Part shown: positions 44,001-52,000 of the stretch, one piece after another
How positions within the stretch are numbered: the first letter of the stretch is position 1
Layout: each line of letters begins with the position of its first letter
Assembly: GCF_031877795.1 (NCBI RefSeq)
Contig: NC_133932.1
Span: forward strand, 93,091,994 to 93,155,993
DNA: 64,000 nt
Reading direction: 5' to 3'
Source: Strix aluco
Lineage: Eukaryota; Chordata; Aves; Strigiformes; Strigidae
Notes under the pieces: generated by a model
What the model was told of the DNA's origin: nothing
Database searches by the model: none
The model's input: the letters and a program-made list of their open reading frames with translations, nothing else
Made by a program: the position numbers and the translations under genes

Positions 44001-47000
44001 CAGTCTCTGAGCTATAACCACCCTGGAAGCCACTCACCACCTCCTCTTTCCTCCTCCACCTCCAGTTTATATTGCTGAGCATGACGTTAGGTAGTATGGA
44101 ATACTCCTTTGGGCAATTCGGGTCAACTGTCCAGCTCTGTACCCTCTCAATCTCATGACCACCCCTAGCTCGCTGAGGACAGTGGGAGGCAGAATGGGGA
44201 AAAAAGTAAGCCTTGATTAGGTGTGCAAGAACTGTCCAGCAATAGCAAACACACTGGTGTGTTACCAACTCTGTTTTCGCCACAAATCCAAAGCACAGCA
44301 AGATTCAGGCTGCTACGAAGAAAGTTAACTCCATCTCAGCCAGACCCAGGATACAGCTATATTTTAAACCAATAGAAAACACAATACTCACAGAAACATA
44401 TTCAGGGATAGAAAGCTGACCTTCAGGAAGAGACTTTAGCTTCTCATAGCAATCATCTGTTAATTCCAAGTCTCGCAAACTACGACGGATATCTCCAGCC
44501 CTCTCCCTTAACTGATGATTCGTTTCCTCCAGTTGCTTCTGCCTCAATAAAATAGTTTCCATTTCTTGTTTCATCAGAGCCTGATGTTTTCTTCAAGATT
44601 GATTTGAAAACAGATGACATTAAGTAGTGAGTAATACAAGTGACAAACCTTCACAATACCCTGGCAAGGGCATGAGTTATACTCATTTTGTAGAGGGGAA
44701 AATTTAGAGAGCTTAGGTAACTAGCACATGAGCGTACACCACCATGGTTACACAATCCTATCAGACACAGCACATATAAAAAGCCAGGAACTTCATAGTC
44801 ATTGACAATACAAAGCTGGATCTGAGAAGTGATAATTAATCTCCACATATGCTGACTTGAATTTATAAATTAGTCTTAATTTACCAATTAAAAGGTTTAA
44901 AACATGAAAAAGCATATTTCCACACAAAACCCAAGGAATTACTAAAGCACTAAGTAAAGCAACAGTAACTTCAATTTGTGTTTTACCAAGTTCCAGCATA
45001 TACATGCTTATGGCTTATTCCACACACAATCCTTCATTTTCTACCCAGTGTAACATACAAAGTTGGGGTCCTTTTAAAAAACAAAATCCATAAACACCAC
45101 TACACTTAAACACGCAACTCTATTTCTAGCCTTAAAACACCATCATTACAATTATCACCAGCAACATGGTATTATAAGGCAGGAGAAACTCCACATCACT
45201 TAGAGATGTTTCAAAGTGTTTATTTTATTTTATTTAGATCAAAGGTGACTGACCACATTTTTGGAGGTTTTAGCTGTAACTCTTGAAGACATATTCAAAT
45301 AAAATAATTCTTCAAAACACAAGTATTCCTACATTATATAAAAATTAATATTGAAAATGCTAGCTAGTACTACAAGGTGATGTCTGCCCCACTGGTTTCA
45401 AAAAGACAAAAGAAAGTCCCAGGTCAGCAAAGCAGTCACACAAGGACATATTCTGCACATAGTGTACGGTTCTGTTAAACAGGGACGAGAAGTGAGGTAA
45501 AGACAAACAGGAAAACTAATGAAAAGACTGGGGAAAGTAGATCGATTTTTTATGCTTATTAATAACAATTTCTACATCAGTACTTTTTTAGTGAGCACTC
45601 CTCAGATAACTCAAGTATGGGCAACATAAAAATATTCCATTCTGGTGCAAACAACAGAATGACAGACATTTTTCTGACAGTCAGCTGCTCTTAGTTGAAA
45701 GACTTTGCTATAACTAATCTCAGGTCTGGCTTCATATCCCTAAATCTGTTCTAGACTTACTACAGAATATGATTGGGAGTTAGTCACATCCTGTGAGCTG
45801 TGCATCCTCTACTGTAACATGACACTATTAAGTAATGCTCTTCCTTCACAGGTGTTAAAACATTTAATTGACAAAGTAATTGGGAGAAGCCCGCTACCCA
45901 GTCTATTTTCAGCTGTAGGTTAACTCAAAACGTTTCAGAAAAGCAAGATTAAAAATTTCTACATCATCAACTGAAAGCATTTCTGACCAATAAGCAATCC
46001 TAACTGGAATACTAAACATTATCCCCTTACCTTTCCCAAATCATCTAGGCTTCAGAGTTATTAAAAATGCAGTTTAAATTGATGCAAAGTCTGTCCCCTC
46101 TACCCACTGCTTTTGCTCTTTACTGGTTTTAAGAATGTTCTTACTCCCAGTTCCTCTGAAATTTTGAATCCAGGTAACAATAAAACCAAAACCACAAACT
46201 GCAGTCAGTGAGGTCTGAATTCAAATTTGCTTATATGCAAATTAAATGTATAAGTTCAATGTTTAGAATGAAAAATAATATAGTCTGCAAAATAAATCCT
46301 ATTCCTGCAACTCATAATCACGTTTCCATTAAATTTCCATGAATTAATTTGAATTCCTAAGGTATGAAAGATGAAGTTCTTAGTTTTACTTCCATCATAC
46401 CTAGCATCTTCTTGCTGTAATGCCAGCTGACTATCCAGTCGTAAAGACAACAGCTGCTTTTGATGGATTGCGTCATTAAGCTTCTCTTCTAGCTCTTCAA
46501 TCTAAATATAAATATAAAATGAAGAAAAGATGTTACCTTGGTAATGTTCAAAAAATACTTTACAAAAAGAAGAAAGTGAATAGCCCAATGCTCTGGGAAG
46601 TGTAATAATGATTGTTTAACAAGACCTCTAAATATGCCAAGACTTCATAAATTATGATATGGATTTTGCCCTAATGAAGTAAAAATAAGAAAAGACTTAG
46701 TTCTAAAACTGATCCTTTTCAGCAAAATAGCTGTTTGTTCAGCTAATTTCAAACTAGGTTTAAACTCAAGAGCAGCAAGCCAGGAAAAGCAATATAAAGT
46801 AGGTTGTAAATGTGGACTGCACACAAATGCGGCAAAGCTTTTACATCTTTCTTAGTTTCATGTATCTTAGTGGAAACTTAACATAACAAAATCTCCTATT
46901 ATTATCATGTTGGTATATTCTAGTCACATCTTTATTAACAGATCACTGAATAGCAGTCAGATTACTTTTTCTAGTATTCCACAAGTTCAGGTTAAAAGCC

Positions 47001-47582
47001 CTATTAAACCCCTTACAATAGTGACAAAATCATTCTTCATTTCTGAAACCAAAGAAATCTTTTCCTTTTAGAAAAGGAAAAACTAATTTGACCCAACATA
47101 TAATGATTTGGACAACTCAGCTAAGTTCTCCATCTTTGTTTCCTCCTTTTCTCATTTAAAAAAAACAAAATGAAACCAACCAAACAAAAACCCCCCAAAA
47201 CACAAAAAAGCAACTAAGCAGGCTTCCAGCATGCAATTGACAGAAATTCTTTTCAAAATAGAAGCTTCTGTGATACTCTAAAAACACCAGAAACAAGAAA
47301 AAATTACACAACGAAAGAAACGCTTCTTACCTTGGTCAAATACTCTACTTTCAAGTTGTCAATCATCAAGTTTTTTTGAGATAATTCTATTTTAAGCAGT
47401 TGAACATTATGGAGCAACTCTTTCCGTTCAATCAACTGCTTCGTGATTTTAACAGTACCTTCTCTCTCTTCAGAGGAAGAAACATCATCAGTTGGTACTG
47501 TGGTTTCTAAGCTAATATCTTCAGACTCCAAGGAGCTAGAAATGTTTACTTTCCTGATTTCCTTTGAGCTTTTATGTGACAT
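13954..47582 (-). CDS. PIBF1: PIBF1, progesterone immunomodulatory binding factor 1 (5' half of gene, nine coding exons)
   Basis: Gene-level entry; exons are listed separately. Joining 47331-47582, 46401-46501, 44392-44590, 38315-38434, 28899-29032, 26760-26868, 22525-22706, 18049-18174 and 13954-14052 gives 1322 nt (440 codons plus 2 nt) with no stop and matching phase at every junction. The protein starts [20 protein letters not shown] and follows mammalian PIBF1 throughout. It is Glu/Lys/Gln/Leu-rich with heptad-like spacing, so nearly all of it is predicted coiled coil; I see no signal peptide or membrane segment. Known biology: PIBF1 (also CEP90) is a centrosome/centriolar-satellite protein needed for primary cilium formation and mutated in human Joubert syndrome; shorter isoforms have been described as progesterone-induced immunomodulators. 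Human PIBF1 has 757 residues, so about 315 C-terminal residues lie beyond position 1. The start is fixed by an in-frame TAG 12 nt upstream (47592-47594) and by homology. Confidence 0.97.
14053..18048 (-). other. PIBF1: PIBF1 intron 9
   Basis: About 4.0 kb of AT-rich intron between exons 9 and 10. I see no gene, repeat family or RNA gene in it. Confidence 0.85.
18049..18174 (-). CDS. PIBF1: PIBF1 coding exon 9 (residues 366-408)
   Basis: Acceptor TTTGTTAACAG|AGACC, donor GAAAACAG|GTAGAT. Encodes [20 protein letters not shown] then [21 protein letters not shown], a highly conserved coiled-coil segment. It enters with one base and leaves with two, in agreement with exons 8 and 10. Confidence 0.97.
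18175..22524 (-). other. PIBF1: PIBF1 intron 8
   Basis: About 4.35 kb. It contains one CR1 3'-end fragment (21750-21834). The open frames at 20703-21138 on both strands look like chance: no recognisable protein, and no codon or domain signal. Confidence 0.85.
21750..21834 (+). mobile_element. CR1 3'-terminal fragment
   Basis: About 85 bp in PIBF1 intron 8: gggtcccttccaacttgaga followed by tattctatgattctatgaaa, the CR1 3' tail with its short terminal repeats. Confidence 0.85.
22525..22706 (-). CDS. PIBF1: PIBF1 coding exon 8 (residues 306-366)
   Basis: Acceptor CTTTTATAG|CTGGTA, donor GCATCCAG|GTAAGT. Encodes [19 protein letters not shown] then [20 protein letters not shown] and onward to VYEKYVAS. 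The block [20 protein letters not shown] is identical to mammalian PIBF1. It ends in phase 2. Confidence 0.97.
22707..26759 (-). other. PIBF1: PIBF1 intron 7
   Basis: About 4.05 kb. The part nearest exon 7 is occupied by an old CR1 element (about 25700-26670). Near 22963-22999 there is a small direct repeat of tactgaatagt-like units. The remainder is unremarkable. Confidence 0.85.
25700..26670 (+). mobile_element. Old, internally deleted CR1 LINE
   Basis: Plus orientation. Degraded ORF2 relics appear in order: a stretch reading [24 protein letters not shown] (the reverse transcriptase YLDF motif), [18 protein letters not shown], and [20 protein letters not shown] with SPSLEIFK. The 3' end is a weak CR1 tail (TTATTCTATGATCC, to about 26670). 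The jump from the YLDF region (about 25955) to LNMSQ (about 26054) in about 100 bp, where CR1 normally has several hundred, indicates an internal deletion. Many substitutions and stops show that it is old. The 5' edge is uncertain and homology may extend to about 25500. Confidence 0.85.
26760..26868 (-). CDS. PIBF1: PIBF1 coding exon 7 (residues 269-305)
   Basis: Acceptor TTTTAACAG|TGAACG, donor AAAGAG|GTAAAC. Encodes [19 protein letters not shown] then [17 protein letters not shown], all predicted coiled coil and aligning with human ERDALEQEVIELRRKHEIL. The end of an old CR1 element lies about 90 bp downstream of the donor. Confidence 0.96.
26869..28898 (-). other. PIBF1: PIBF1 intron 6
   Basis: About 2.0 kb of intronic sequence with no feature I can support. 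Confidence 0.85.
28899..29032 (-). CDS. PIBF1: PIBF1 coding exon 6 (residues 225-269)
   Basis: Acceptor TTCTAG|AGCTATGAAG. Encodes [19 protein letters not shown], then [20 protein letters not shown] and YDKVK. The stretch [14 protein letters not shown] is essentially invariant with mammals. Donor AAACG|GTAGGT, phase 2; the split codon is CG|T (Arg). Confidence 0.96.
29503..29523. repeat. A21 homopolymer
   Basis: Uninterrupted run of 21 A on the plus strand in PIBF1 intron 5. No retroposed gene is recognisable next to it. Confidence 0.9.
31411..31449. repeat. T-rich tract
   Basis: Two T runs separated by gcccc in PIBF1 intron 5. Low-complexity sequence without further signal. Confidence 0.8.
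38315..38434 (-). CDS. PIBF1: PIBF1 coding exon 5 (residues 185-224)
   Basis: Acceptor CTCCTAG|ATCCGATTC. The exon is exactly 40 codons: [20 protein letters not shown], then [20 protein letters not shown]. This matches human RFYELVNPLRKEICELQ and following. The donor used on homology grounds is ACAGAG|GTCTGT, which is weak. A second in-phase GT lies 6 nt downstream and would add Val-Cys. Confidence 0.94.
38435..44391 (-). other. PIBF1: PIBF1 intron 4
   Basis: About 6.0 kb. The exon-4-proximal end is a solo LTR (43759-44355). The rest is AT-rich intron without a recognisable gene. Confidence 0.85.
43759..44355 (-). mobile_element. Solo LTR of an avian endogenous retrovirus, minus orientation
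   Basis: About 597 bp starting TGTGGTGGGTTGACCCTGGC on the plus strand and ending ...CAGACCCAGGATACA, with TG...CA ends as in retroviral LTRs. Ends and interior resemble the common avian ERV LTR type. Read on the minus strand it has a TGACGT half-site (as tgacgtta, 44082-44089), a TATA-like AATATAAA (44066-44073) and an ATTAAA polyadenylation-like signal (43897-43902), in U3-R-U5 order. No gag, pol or env sequence is attached, so it is a solo LTR. I see no clear target-site duplication (caact versus gctat), suggesting decay or one misplaced end. It lies in PIBF1 intron 4, in PIBF1 sense. Family identification is from memory of LTR consensus features, not from a search. Confidence 0.8.
44392..44590 (-). 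CDS. PIBF1: PIBF1 coding exon 4 (residues 118-184)
   Basis: Encodes [20 protein letters not shown] followed by a further coiled coil, ending SIPEYVS. The acceptor is TCTTGAAG|A. It is weak, but it is the one that preserves the frame and the K-x-Q-x-LMK homology to human. The donor is GTTTCT|GTGAGT at 44391-44390, phase 0. A retroviral LTR lies only 36 bp past this donor. Confidence 0.95.
44591..46400 (-). other. PIBF1: PIBF1 intron 3
   Basis: About 1.8 kb of AT-rich intron; nothing further seen. Confidence 0.85.
46401..46501 (-). CDS. PIBF1: PIBF1 coding exon 3 (residues 85-118)
   Basis: Acceptor ATATTTAG|ATTGAAGAGC and donor GATGCTAG|GTATGATG. The exon encodes [18 protein letters not shown] and then [15 protein letters not shown], a coiled-coil segment nearly identical to mammalian PIBF1. 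It enters in phase 0 and leaves with two bases (AG) of a codon completed by exon 4. Confidence 0.96.
46502..47330 (-). other. PIBF1: PIBF1 intron 2
   Basis: About 0.83 kb of AT-rich intron; nothing further seen. Confidence 0.85.
47331..47582 (-). CDS. PIBF1: PIBF1 coding exon 2 (residues 1-84, start codon)
   Basis: ATG at 47582-47580. The exon encodes the acidic/serine-rich N-terminus ([19 protein letters not shown]), then the beginning of the coiled coil ([20 protein letters not shown]). It ends ...ACCAAG|GTAAGA, with the donor at 47330-47329 and phase 0. The exon also carries 5' UTR up to 47634 or 47646, depending on which of two duplicated acceptors is used. An in-frame TAG lies 12 nt before the ATG, so no longer N-terminus is possible within this exon. 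Confidence 0.97.
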
Positions 47583-47634
47583 TTTCTTCCACTATTTGCA
47601 GAGCTTTTTGAAGTTATACCTTGTGATGAGTCCC

Positions 47635-47659
47635 CTGAAGAATCAACTGCAAGAATCAA
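47635..47659 (-). repeat. PIBF1: Tandem duplicated 3' splice site in the PIBF1 5' UTR
   Basis: On the minus strand, TTGATTCTTGCAG is followed directly by TTGATTCTTCAG and then GGGACTC. Each copy ends in a usable AG acceptor, so exon 2 could begin at 47646 or 47634. The choice would change only the 5' UTR, by 12 nt. Confidence 0.7.
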
Positions 47660-48528
47660 CACAATTAAGTGAAAGGCATTACATCATGAAAAATTAAGCA
47701 GTTAAAGAAGACTACTAAGCAAAATTTCTCAGCATCACATTGAATGTATTTTTTTTGCTCACCCAGGAAAAACATTTTAAGAAGCTCTGAAGAGGACAGT
47801 TGCCTGAGGACTATCTTCCTAAATAGTTACTAGCATTGGGTTTGACTGCAATAAGCTAAATACCGGTGTGAATCAAGCTTACTAGGAAGATGCTATAGCT
47901 AAATCAAGATGCACACCTGCCATTTATACTGTCAGAAGAGCATACACCGAAAACTCCCGGGACCCATGAGGCATACAGTGCCAGAGTACATCCAGTAAGG
48001 GGCATATTGAGACTTACTGGAAAGAATACTTTGATGGCCACCTTCTTCTCCTCTGAAGAAGCAGCTGCACTGTTCTTACTGGGCTAATTAAGAGTCCCAG
48101 ATACTTTTACAACCACTCGGTACAGACCACAGCGTTTACTTAAGAGATGTACAGGCCAACGCAGGCTGTTTCAAGCCCTACCGAGGAAGGAGATGCTGCG
48201 CTCGGAGCCCAGGCCAGCACCAGCGGGGCTGCCCTGCAGCGAGGGGCGGAGGGCCCGCCCAGGGCCAGCTCTCCCAGGGCCGGACCCCTACAACCTCCAC
48301 AGGGCAGCGCCACCACCCCCTTCCCCACAGCAGAGGCAGCTCGGCGCAGCAGATGCTATTCTACCCGACGGACGCCCGACTCTGCGGAAGGCAGCATTCC
48401 GGACGATAACGGCAGCGACGGGCGTGGGAGAGCTGACCCAGGCTCACCGGAAAGGGAGAAAGGAGGCCCGAAGAGGCCCGCAGAGCCCCACATGCCGCCG
48501 CAGCCCCCGCGCCCCGCCGCGCACTTAC
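47635..48528 (-). other. PIBF1: Probable PIBF1 intron 1 (5' UTR intron)
   Basis: Lies between the probable non-coding exon 1 and exon 2. Its first half is in the CpG island and its second half is AT-rich. Its 3' end carries two acceptors formed by a short tandem repeat (47635-47659). Confidence 0.55.
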
Positions 48529-48620
48529 CGCCACCGACGGCGCCGGGCGGGCTGGCGCACGCGCGCCCTTCCGCCTTCCCTCAGGGTGGCTGGGGCGGGG
48601 CTGCGCGACGCCATCACCAC
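48529..48620 (-). other. PIBF1: Probable non-coding first exon of PIBF1 (upstream edge uncertain)
   Basis: Coding exon 2 is preceded by a splice acceptor on the minus strand, so a 5' UTR exon must lie upstream. In the CpG island the minus strand carries a very good donor, GGCG|GTAAGTGC, with GT at 48528-48527. An exon ending at 48529 fits. The transcription start is not visible; 48620 is only a guess. A second usable donor, CCG|GTGAGC, lies near 48448, so alternative first exons are possible. Confidence 0.5.
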
Positions 48621-48786
48621 GGCGACCAAGCGGGGCCGCCGCGCGCCGCTTCCCGCGCTCTGCCGCGCGGTACGACGGGAGGCGGGGCCTCCCCCTTCCC
48701 GTTCCTTCCCCCCTTCCCTTTCCCCCTGGCCGCGGTGTGTGCCGGGAGGCGGCCGGGGCGGGCCGGGACAGGGCCGTGCGCGTGCC

Positions 48787-49020
48787 ATGGCGACCTCGCG
48801 GACGTTCTTGAAGCGCACGCGGGCGGGCGCCGTAGTGAAGGTGGTGCGCGAGCACTACCTGCGCGAGGACATCCCCTGCGGCGTCGCTGCCTGCCGCCTC
48901 TGCCCCCCGCGCCCCGCCGGGCCCGGCCCCGGCCTGCAAGCGCAGCCCAGCGGCGCCGCCAGCAGCCTCTGCCCCGGGCCGCACTACCTCCTGCCCGACA
49001 CCAACCTCCTCCTCCACCAG
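48787..49020 (+). CDS. DIS3: DIS3 exon 1 (residues 1-78, start codon)
   Basis: ATG at 48787 in GCCATGG. Encodes [20 protein letters not shown], the CR3 motif C-x4-C-x2-C, a Pro/Gly/Ala-rich linker and the start of the PIN domain ([13 protein letters not shown], catalytic D71). Donor CACCAG|GTAAGC, phase 0. It is very GC-rich because it lies in the CpG island, unlike all later exons. The linker differs most from human. Confidence 0.97.
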
Positions 49021-52000
49021 GTAAGCGGCTCCCGGCGGCGGCTGCCGCCTCGGTGGAGACACAGGCCCGGGCGCCGGGGAGGGCCCGCCGCTTCCCTCTG
49101 AGCCCGGCCGGGCTCCCTGTGGAGCCTTTAGTCCTGCTTCAGCCTTGATTAAACCTATGCGGGTGTGAGTTACCCCGCGCCACTTAAGCCTGGGGTTCAG
49201 GCATCGTTCCTCGGGAGGCGCGTCTAGCAGTGCCCTGTCGGGCCGGGGTCTGTCTTCCCGTTGTCAGTTGTGTCTGCTTGATCCCCGAACGCGTAGTCTT
49301 TTCTTCCTCTGCCAGCTGCTGAGGAGGCCTTCAGCATCACCGAGTCTAGTCTCGTTTTAGACTATACTCCGGCTTTGTTTTGCTGCCTGAACAGTAGTAA
49401 TAAAGAACAGCGAATTTTTTGTTTGTTGTAGACTGGTATGGGTTGAGAAGTCAGGCAAGGAGAGTGAATATAGATTACTTGGGAGATGAGCACAACACTT
49501 GCATGTTTTAGCAGTTACTCATCACAGAAGTTGTAAGGATGGATTTTTTTCCATACTTAAGGAATGTTAAGGGATATTTTCAGTCTGTTACCCATGGACT
49601 TCTTGGTGTTTGTTAGTAGAGTTTGTATATGCATACTGTAGAGCCCTCTGAGATTGTGCCACGTTATGCTGCCATGAACTGGCGCAGCGGGGATTGGGAA
49701 ATCTTGGTAACAGTAAGAAAAGGTTTTACTTAGCAACTGGAACAGGATTGCAGTAGTAAGACTTCGCCTGGTAGTTCAGCTTGTACGTAAAATAATACTG
49801 GATTTCTGCCCTATGAACATGGCTCTAAGTCTTTTAGGTCATCTAAACATCAGGTGCAGAGAAGTTTGGCATTGTTTTTAATTCTTTTAGGATAATCTTC
49901 TTCTCATCCTCTATTTTCTTCAAGTGTTCGTTGTACCATTTTACCACGTCTTTCGGAGATGTGTCTGCACAGTTCCTTGCCCCAAGCTTAGGAAATTAAA
50001 CTCACCTTTTTTGCCTGACAGGAGCATGGATTTTTGGTGTACATTTGTGTCTCTTGCCACAGCACAGCTGTCAGAAGTTAGCAAAGAAAACTGCTGAAAA
50101 ATTGTTAACAAATTTCCTCAAAAAAAATGGTCTTTGGAAAGGTAAAGAGCAGCTAACAGAAGTCTGGTTGATTTGAATCTATGGAAATTAAAATTGCAGT
50201 GCAACAGTGGGATTGTTTTTGGAGAACTTAAACCTACACGTGCACAGGCATGTGCGTGTTAGCTGTGCAACAGTGGTCAGGTACTATTTTATGACTTATG
50301 TTGCTCACAAAGACATATGCCAGACAGCCTTTAAATTATGTTGGATTTTTCTCAGATTGTGCATAGGTGTATCTTGTTTACGAAGATTATAATTTACAAG
50401 AACCCATTTTATGTAAACAAAATTTCTAGTGTACACCTGGCCTTAAATTTGCGTGGAGTCCTGCGTATGTTATGGCTGAATTTGGTGGAAGTCAGAATAA
50501 GCCCTTATCTTGACTTCAGCAAAATTCAGGTCATGAAGAGGCTGTGAAATCCTGTTTGAACTTTTTGCCCACAAGCAGGAGGAAGCAGCTTGATGTACTG
50601 TTCAGTTTCCCAAAGGTGAGAGAGGGCAAACCCAGTGCATTTCATTATTCATGTTAGCTTTTCACGTATTGTGGTGGTTTAGCCCCTGCCGGGATCTGAG
50701 ACCATGCGGCCGCTGCCCCTCCCCCACAAAGGGAGTGAAATACAAAGCCCCGAGACTGAGATAAGGAAAGGTTTAATACAACAGTGCAATAGCAACACAA
50801 CAAACAATAACAATAAGAATAACAGTGATAACAATGATCAGAGCAAAATGTATACCGATACAGCAGTGAGAGAACCAGCTGCGCCAACCCACGCGATCAC
50901 CGATTCTTCCCGCGCTCGCACCAGGACATGACGTCAGCATGACATATGAATAACCCGGCTAGAGCTTCCCCCCACTGCTGGGGAAACGTAACCCTATCCT
51001 GGCTAAACCAGGACACGTATTAGCCAAATAAATATTTCAGGTCCTGTTATTGGACAGAATTAAACAACAATTTTGATTCATTTCCATTTTGTTCCTCAGA
51101 TTGATATACTTGAAGATCCTGTTATTAAGAATGTCATTGTGCTACAGACAGTCTTACAAGAAGTCAGGAATCGGAGTGCACCAGTGTACAAGCGAATCAG
51201 GGACGTGATTCAAAACCCCGAAAAACATTTTTATTCTTTCACCAATGAACATCATAGGTAAGGTGTGGAATAGGGTATACAAAGTTGTACTGATGTCCAG
51301 TAAAAGAAACTGGGAAACAGAACTGGAACATGGGAACTAGGTAAAAGAATTAGACTGGGGTGCATACAACTGTATACTTCTGTGGAATCCTATTGGGAAA
51401 TCGTTGCATGTTCCAAGAGGTTTTCTGGTTTATAATTGGTATAAGCATATATATTATGAAAAGGTGATTAGAATAAAGTTTATAGAGAATACTGTTAACT
51501 TGAGCAATGGAATAATGCTTTTCCATTTTAGTGTCCCCTTTAAACATATTCCAATGCTTTATTAATATCACCAGCTCAGCCTGTAGCTGAATGCAAAAAA
51601 TCTGTTAGTTAGTGACAGAAAGATCTAAGAAATGAAGATGCAATTGATGCCTTTATTTGTGCTCACAGGTAGTTTCCAACACTGCAGTATCATAGTTTTA
51701 GGAATCTTGAATCCATAGTTCTAGCATCTTGAATGCAGTCCTCTTCGACAGTTAGTGAGAAGGTTGTATTAGAAATTAACACTTCCTATTTTTCTTTACC
51801 ATTTTGTCTTCTGACCCTTCAGTGGCCTATAGTGTTATAAAAGGATATTATAAAGATATTATAAAAATTGGTACAGCAATGATTCTTTTGGCCTCACAAC
51901 CTTGTTCTTGTTTGTCTAAAAAATTTTTGTAAGTATCGATAGATGTTGGGATTTGTCTTGTTTTGTTTCTTCCCCCTCCCCCCCCCCCTTTTTTTTTTTA

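Larger units (their letters stand above)
48180..49120. promoter_or_regulatory. CpG island, shared divergent promoter of PIBF1 and DIS3
   Basis: A sharp switch from AT-rich sequence to about 0.9 kb of very GC- and CpG-rich DNA, covering the 5' ends of both genes. GC boxes (Sp1-type) are visible at 48592-48601 (ggggcggggc), 48681-48689 (ggcggggcc) and 48755-48763. A near-NRF1 sequence, gcgcacgcgcg, lies at 48555-48565. No TATA box is seen, as expected for a housekeeping island promoter. The long open frames across this island on both strands are a by-product of high GC (few stop codons). Confidence 0.85.

Noticed and set aside
48147..49148. Long open frames (up to 333 codons) on both strands across the CpG island
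   Set aside because: Their Pro/Ala/Arg/Gly-rich composition, simultaneous openness in several frames and overlap with the promoter and DIS3 exon 1 mark them as products of high GC. The true frame there is DIS3 48787-49020.
50704..50931. Asn/Thr-rich open frame in DIS3 intron 1
   Set aside because: It lies wholly inside the solo LTR and reflects its aac/aat-rich sequence.
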